Shown: one piece after another, positions 59,102 through 64,000 of the stretch
How positions within the stretch are numbered: position 1 is the stretch's first letter
How the letters are laid out: every line of letters begins with the position of its first letter
NCBI RefSeq assembly: GCF_000004825.1
Contig: NW_008805073.1
Location: 1,364,001 to 1,428,000 of the forward strand
DNA: 64,000 nucleotides
Reading direction: 5' to 3'
Source: Heterostelium album PN500
Lineage: Eukaryota > Evosea > Eumycetozoa > Acytosteliales > Acytosteliaceae
The notes under the pieces: model-generated
Database searches by the model: none
Told to the model about the DNA's origin: nothing
What the model saw: only the letters and a program-made list of their open reading frames with translations
Program-made: the position numbers and the translations under genes

Positions 59102-60756
59102 TATTTTTAAAGTTTTTATTAATTGTTTTAGTTACTAAAACTATAAATAAAACTTTAATTTATTGTATTATGAATATAAATATTTAATAACTATATTTAT
59201 ATAATAAAATAAAAACTAAAATCTTGTTACTGTTAGATAAAATTAATTTTTAATATTATTCCGGTTGTGTAAAAATGAATTATAATTGTTGGAGATTAAT
59301 GTAATTAATGATATTTTCTTGTAGTAGTTAAGTAACGAATGAGAAATGGTAAAATTTTGATAGAATATGATCAACCTAACATAACAAATAGGGATAAGAT
59401 TATAGATAAATTCAAAACTAGAAATTACAACATTAACCAGAGTGAGGAAAGTTAAAACTCATACTAATACTGATAGTATTAGTAAGAAGTGAAAGGTGGT
59501 GGTACAAGTAATAATTAATAAATGGAGCCAAAAAAAAATAATTCTATTTAAATTAAAAAAAAAAAAAAACTATTGTTTTGTTTATGATTGAAATGAATAC
59601 AAATATGAAAATGAATTAAAAATAAAATCTTTTCATTTTCATTTTCTAATTTAAAAATATTATATGTTGTGCTATCCTAAACAGTTGATATAATATAAAG
59701 TACACTCCGCTCACCACCTCACAACAACACCAGAGAATTTCAATTGGAAATTAACAAATTTCCAGAGTGATGAATGAAAGTTTTTGCTCTTCCTCCTATG
59801 AAATGTCATAAAATCGAGTGCTATATAATATTATCTATATCATAATACATATAATGGAACTAAAAAATTATATTGAGATATTATCAATATTAACACCAAC
59901 TACAAAAACTCCAATCCACTCAACACCTCTATATATCCAATCTTTCTTTCTTTCATTCTTACTCACATACGAAAAGTGAGAGAATTAATTTTGATAGCTG
60001 AAGCAACAAATACAAAAAATGAAAATAAATTTGAATACCAACAATACGATAAACCACTACAATTATTCAAACAGAATAAGAATTAAAAAACAAATGGTAA
60101 ATCATACTGTACCCCCATTTAAAATTATAATTTTAAATGGTGTATATTCTGATGAAACATGATAATTGTTTTTATAATTGTTACTATCTAACATTTAAAA
60201 GACACTTGAATCAGTCTCACTAGCAGCTGAGCTGATTAACTTTAAAATAGAATTGACAGGTCAAAGTAAAACGGCATTAATATCTTTTTATATATATAGA
60301 AAAAAAAAAAGATAGAGATTGAATAATTTAAACTAGTTTAACAACATAATATACTTATTTGTAATATGTAATAATCTACTTTTTAATTACTCATTTCTAT
60401 TCTTTGTGTTCTATTATAGAATTTGCACTCTTTATATTTAGTTCTTAATTTGACCGATCACAATTAGATTGCATATCACCATTTTAGTCATGTACGAATT
60501 TTATTTAACTTCTCTACTAATCAACTTCTTGATACATATATTTATATAACCAATTTTAATCTATAAATAAAATTTTAATAACAGATGATGTTGTTGTTTT
60601 TTGATCATGATCTTGTCTTGATTTGGGCGCGATCAAAATTTTAGAAAAAGTTTAATTTTTTATTTTATTTTATTATATTATTTTTATTCATTTATTATGC
60701 TTACTATAAAATGAAAGATTTTAAAGTTGTTTTATTATTATTAAATTATATTTAAA
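59102..60756. promoter_or_regulatory. 1.65-kb region upstream of the mannosidase gene
   Basis: Between the mannosidase start and the 3' end of the dehydrogenase gene (both minus strand). A+T-rich with A/T runs and short mixed segments; no frame of interest and no recognised RNA gene. Confidence 0.45.
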
Positions 60757-61776
60757 TTAATGATCTGGAGTTACTACTTTAGGATGATTCTCTGGGATGT
60801 CGGTACCTTTAAGATGATCAAAGTCAGTGTTGGTTGACTCTGGCTCCCATTCGTCCAACTCTGTAAGATATCGCTTAACTTGTGTTCTAGCCATATGAAC
60901 AGAGTCTGGACCGATAAAAACATGTGTTGGAGTCTTATCGCCCTTGTAGTTAACGATCTTTACAAGTACCTCTCCCAACTTCTTTGGATCACCACGTTGT
61001 TGATGATGCACTTCATCTCTATGCTTATTGTAGTGGTCATGCGATGCTTTGTAGGCATCCAACGATGTCTTTGCCAACTTCATTGATTTCTCATCAAGCA
61101 TTTCACTTCTGAAATATCCTATTAATTTTAATTGTTAATTGTTAATTGTTAAAATTGCTACTAAAGTAAGGTATAACAACAAAATATATATTAAATTACC
61201 TGGATGAATTGCAGTTGCTTTTATTCCGAATGGTTCCATCTCGGTTTGGAATGACTCGGTTAGACCGGATATGGCGAATTTACTGGCACAGTAAGCACCG
61301 ATTCCAGCAACATGTCCCCAGATACCAACGAGAGAACTCATGTTGATGACGTATCCCGATTTCTGTTGACGGAGGATCGGTGCTGACAAACGCATGACAC
61401 GTGCCGCGGCAAATACATTGATTTCAAACTGCTCCTTGAGTTCGGCATCGGAGAGTTCTTCGATGGTTCCACACATAGCAAAACCAGCGTTATTAACAAC
61501 GACATCTAGACGACCGAATCTCTCTACGGTTGCAGTCAGTGCTTGTTTAACACTTTCGTCGGAGGTCAAATCGACTTTCAATGGCAGATAGTTGGCAGTT
61601 GTAGCGTTGGCGATAATTCCTTCCTTCACATTGTGCAAGAGGGCATCGGTATCTAGTCTAGAAGTACTGGCTACAGAGTGACCCAACTCCACGAGTCTTT
61701 GTACAATACCCAAACCGATACCACTAGAAGAACCGGCAATGAACCATACTTTTTTGTTATCTTCTGTAGATGACAT
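60757..61776 (-). CDS. Short-chain dehydrogenase/reductase (classical SDR)
   Basis: NAD(P)-dependent oxidoreductase of unknown substrate. Two exons (61776-61200 and 61118-60757), 312 residues. The Rossmann dinucleotide motif is near the N-terminus: WFIAGSSSGIGLGIVQRL (TGxxxGIG type, with Gly-Ser replacing Thr-Gly). NNAG is in VVVNNAGFAMCG. The catalytic Ser is in INMSSLVG, and the Tyr and Lys in AYCASKFA. HPG|YF spans the splice junction and is the usual post-catalytic loop. Asp in VDLTSD follows the cofactor-binding strand. The C-terminal 110 residues (HYNKHRDEVHHQQRGDP, then GPDSVHMARTQVKRYLTEL) resemble bacterial and fungal SDRs of about 280-300 residues that act on small carbonyl compounds. 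The unspliced frame would stop 20 residues after the donor, so splicing is required. Confidence 0.93.
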
Positions 61777-62551
61777 TGTTGTAATAGTGATAATAATAAT
61801 AATAATAATAGCAAAGTTGTTTTGTTTTTTAATAATAAAAATGAATGTTTTAGTTTCAATTTAAAGGTTTCAGTTTGAACAATCGTTGTCAGTTGACATA
61901 ATGATGATGATAGAGAAATGAAATTGCTAAAACTAAAGAATTGATGAATCAGGTGGGTTGTCGATTTCAAAAAGAATCGAACACTCTTGTTCTGTTGCCC
62001 AATAAAATAATAAATTTACAATAAATATTTATATTTAATAAAATATGAGTTGAAGTTTCTATTAAGAATTTAAAAAATAAAAAAAAAGAGGCGATTAAAA
62101 TATCTTTTATCTAAAGTCTTGACCTCCGAATTCGTAGGTTCCAGAAATTTTTGACTTTCGGATTGTGTCATGATGTATGACGATGAGTTGCTGTTATATC
62201 ATTTTACTAAAATTAATGAACTGAAAGTGTTGTTTTATAAATCTTTACAAATAAATAATATTTTGATTGATAAATAAAATGATAATAATAATAATTATAT
62301 AATTACAATATAAAAAGATACAATATATTTGAATTCATATGATTTAACTAAAAATTTTTGAACTGTGATTTAATAATATACATATATATATATATATATA
62401 TATAACTGGCAATGATATAAGATTATTCAAATAATTATGTTTTTTTTTTTCTTTTTTCGTTTTGGTCGACTGATCGTTTCGTTTAATTTATTTTTTTAAT
62501 TTATTTTGAGAAATAACACTCCAAAGTAGAATTAGAATAGATAGAGTTGAA
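61777..62551. promoter_or_regulatory. Divergent intergenic region, SDR / DEAD-box helicase
   Basis: About 775 bp between two divergent starts, presumed to hold both promoters. It includes (TA)n at about 62380-62404 and T tracts. No gene seen. Confidence 0.5.
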
Positions 62552-64000
62552 ATGTTTAATTTATTGACAACTAAATCATGTGTAGTTGTTAATAAATGTC
62601 ATGGTAGTTTAGTCAATCCACTAACGACTCTATTAAAATCTACAACATCAACTACATCAGTATTCACTAGTAACAATATATATTCATTATCTTTATTTAA
62701 CAATAGTTTTGCAACTACATCAACAAACTATGGTAATAACAAAAATAAAAATAGCAATAATAAATCAAAGATATCATCTATTGGTGTAAGAAAGTCAGAT
62801 AGATATGAAAAATCAACAAAAGCAAGACAATCCGGTGACAGAAGTAGAGATAAATATTCATCGTCATCATCATCATCATCATCATCGTCATCACCTATAA
62901 AGAATAAGAAAAAGATGTTACTTCCGATTTCAAATTCAAAGGATTTTAAGAGTGTTAATAGATTTACACAAAATGCCGCTGGATCTTCATCTATATCACC
63001 ATCATCATCATCAGCTTCAAAGTTGGTAAAACAAAAGGCAAATAAAGTAATTGTTGAACATCCAGATGAAGATGTCACTGTTATACAATCAAAGTCAACT
63101 TTTGTCGATGGTCTGAATCCTGAGCATTCTGGAAGTGGTGCAGCGTTCGCCCGACTCGGTCTAGTGCCAACGCTGGTGCAATCGCTTCGCGAGATGAACA
63201 TTACTATTCCCTCGACCATTCAGCAACTTGCGATACCAGAGATATTGTCAAAGAAATCCGATGTCCTCTTTGTTTCACAAACCGGTACCGGTAAAACACT
63301 TAGCTATCTACTGCCTGTCTTTCAGAATCTAAAGCAATCGGAGCAACGCGAACAAACCGAACTGGAAGCACAACAAGCTGACAAACAGAAGCAACTAGAA
63401 CAACAACTCAGAGACAAAGGTATCGATGATCCAAGTCGATTTGGCATCGATATAGAAGCGAGCTTATCACAGGCCAAAGAGAGAATGCCTGCCAGACCCA
63501 GAGCTATCATTCTCGTGCCAACAAGAGAGTTGGTAAAACAAGTATCTCAAGTCACCAAACAGATTGCACATCATCATAAACTATCATGTACCGGAATAGC
63601 ACGTGGTGGCGGTGAAAACGCTAAACATCTAAAAGATTTCAAAGAGAGACCGATCGATATCGTTGTTTCTACACCCGGTGTATTAATACAATTAATAGAG
63701 AATAGTAAGCAGTATATATATATATATATATAATTAGATATAACATATATATATAAACTAATTACTTACTTTTTTTTAAGAACAAATATTCTTTGGTTAT
63801 TTAGAGTATTTGGTTGTAGATGAAGCAGATTCAATGTTTACAGATGGTAAAGGATTTGATGAAGATATGAAAAAGATATTGACACCTATAGAGTATCGTT
63901 TGATGAATAAGAACATACCCGACTACAAGAATATCTATTCTGTCATTTGTAGTGCAACTTTAACACAGCAGTTGATGAGCACTATCAAATCATTATTCCC
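62552..64000 (+). CDS. DEAD-box RNA helicase, probably mitochondrial (5' part only)
   Basis: ATP-dependent RNA helicase. Two exons are visible: 62552-63704 and 63781 to the window end, so the gene is cut off. Residues 1-65 lack acidic residues and are rich in Ser, Thr, Asn and Lys, like a mitochondrial presequence; a Ser/Lys-rich linker follows. The helicase core then shows the Q motif region (FARLGLVPTLVQSLREMNI and PSTIQQLAIPEIL), motif I SQTGTGKTLSYLLP, Ia PTRELVKQVSQV, Ib STPGVLIQLIE, motif II VVDEADSMF and motif III CSATL. A charged insert rich in Gln and Glu separates motif I from Ia. The presequence and insert recall mitochondrial DDX28/Mrh4-type helicases, which act on mitochondrial ribosome assembly, but this is only a suggestion. 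The second RecA domain (motifs IV-VI) lies beyond 64000. Confidence 0.93.

Noticed and set aside
1-64000. tRNA genes
   Set aside because: Looked for B-box (GGTTCRANNC) segments with a matching A-box and acceptor stem; none was convincing by eye. A covariance search could still find one.

Overview
Organism. The window is nuclear DNA of a social amoeba (dictyostelid). Intergenic DNA and introns are extremely A+T-rich with long A and T runs, introns are short with GTAAGT/GTATGT donors, proteins carry Asn/Gln/Ser/Thr homopolymers, and the gene set is eukaryotic (ribosomal protein eS25, eIF5A, Nup98-96, formin, GH38 mannosidase). Coding DNA is richer in C/G-ending codons than I would expect of Dictyostelium discoideum, so another dictyostelid lineage is more likely; I cannot name the species. 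Layout, 1-10015: a large inverted-repeat structure. Both ends carry the same sequence in opposite orientation (about 1-660 and 8918-10015), with arrays of a 22-bp unit at the outside. The interior is almost gene-free. It holds a second tandem array (about 1620-2300), an unusually G+C-rich island (about 3490-4080) and a Ty3-type LTR retrotransposon (4138-7850) with two identical visible LTRs and a 100-N assembly gap. 10620-11310: remnants of a xanthine dehydrogenase gene on the minus strand. Layout, 11580-64000: compact host gene territory. In order: a likely mitochondrial orphan protein (+), RPS25 (-), a divergent SLC25-like carrier (+), a seven-helix TOM1/THH1-like protein (-), a PC4/Sub1 coactivator (-), a TLDc protein (+), eIF5A (+), a trehalose-6-phosphate synthase/phosphatase fusion (+), an RNF141-like RING protein (+), a 3.1-kb gene-free stretch, an FHA-domain formin (+), an ankyrin-repeat protein (-), a disrupted DUF3638/DUF3645-type gene (+) with a broken partial copy upstream, an ABHD11-like hydrolase (-), Nup98-96 (+), a secreted two-repeat protein (-), a GH38 alpha-mannosidase (-), a short-chain dehydrogenase (-), and the 5' part of a mitochondrial-type DEAD-box helicase (+) that runs off the end. 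Working together: the host genes are unrelated housekeeping or signalling functions, as expected in a eukaryote, and I see no operon-like system. Exon models were built by hand from GT..AG sites with reading-frame phase checked at every junction, and coding totals come to whole codons. The least ordinary material is the 10-kb inverted-repeat structure, its G+C-rich island, and the decaying genes at its flank and at 38.3-43.8 kb.
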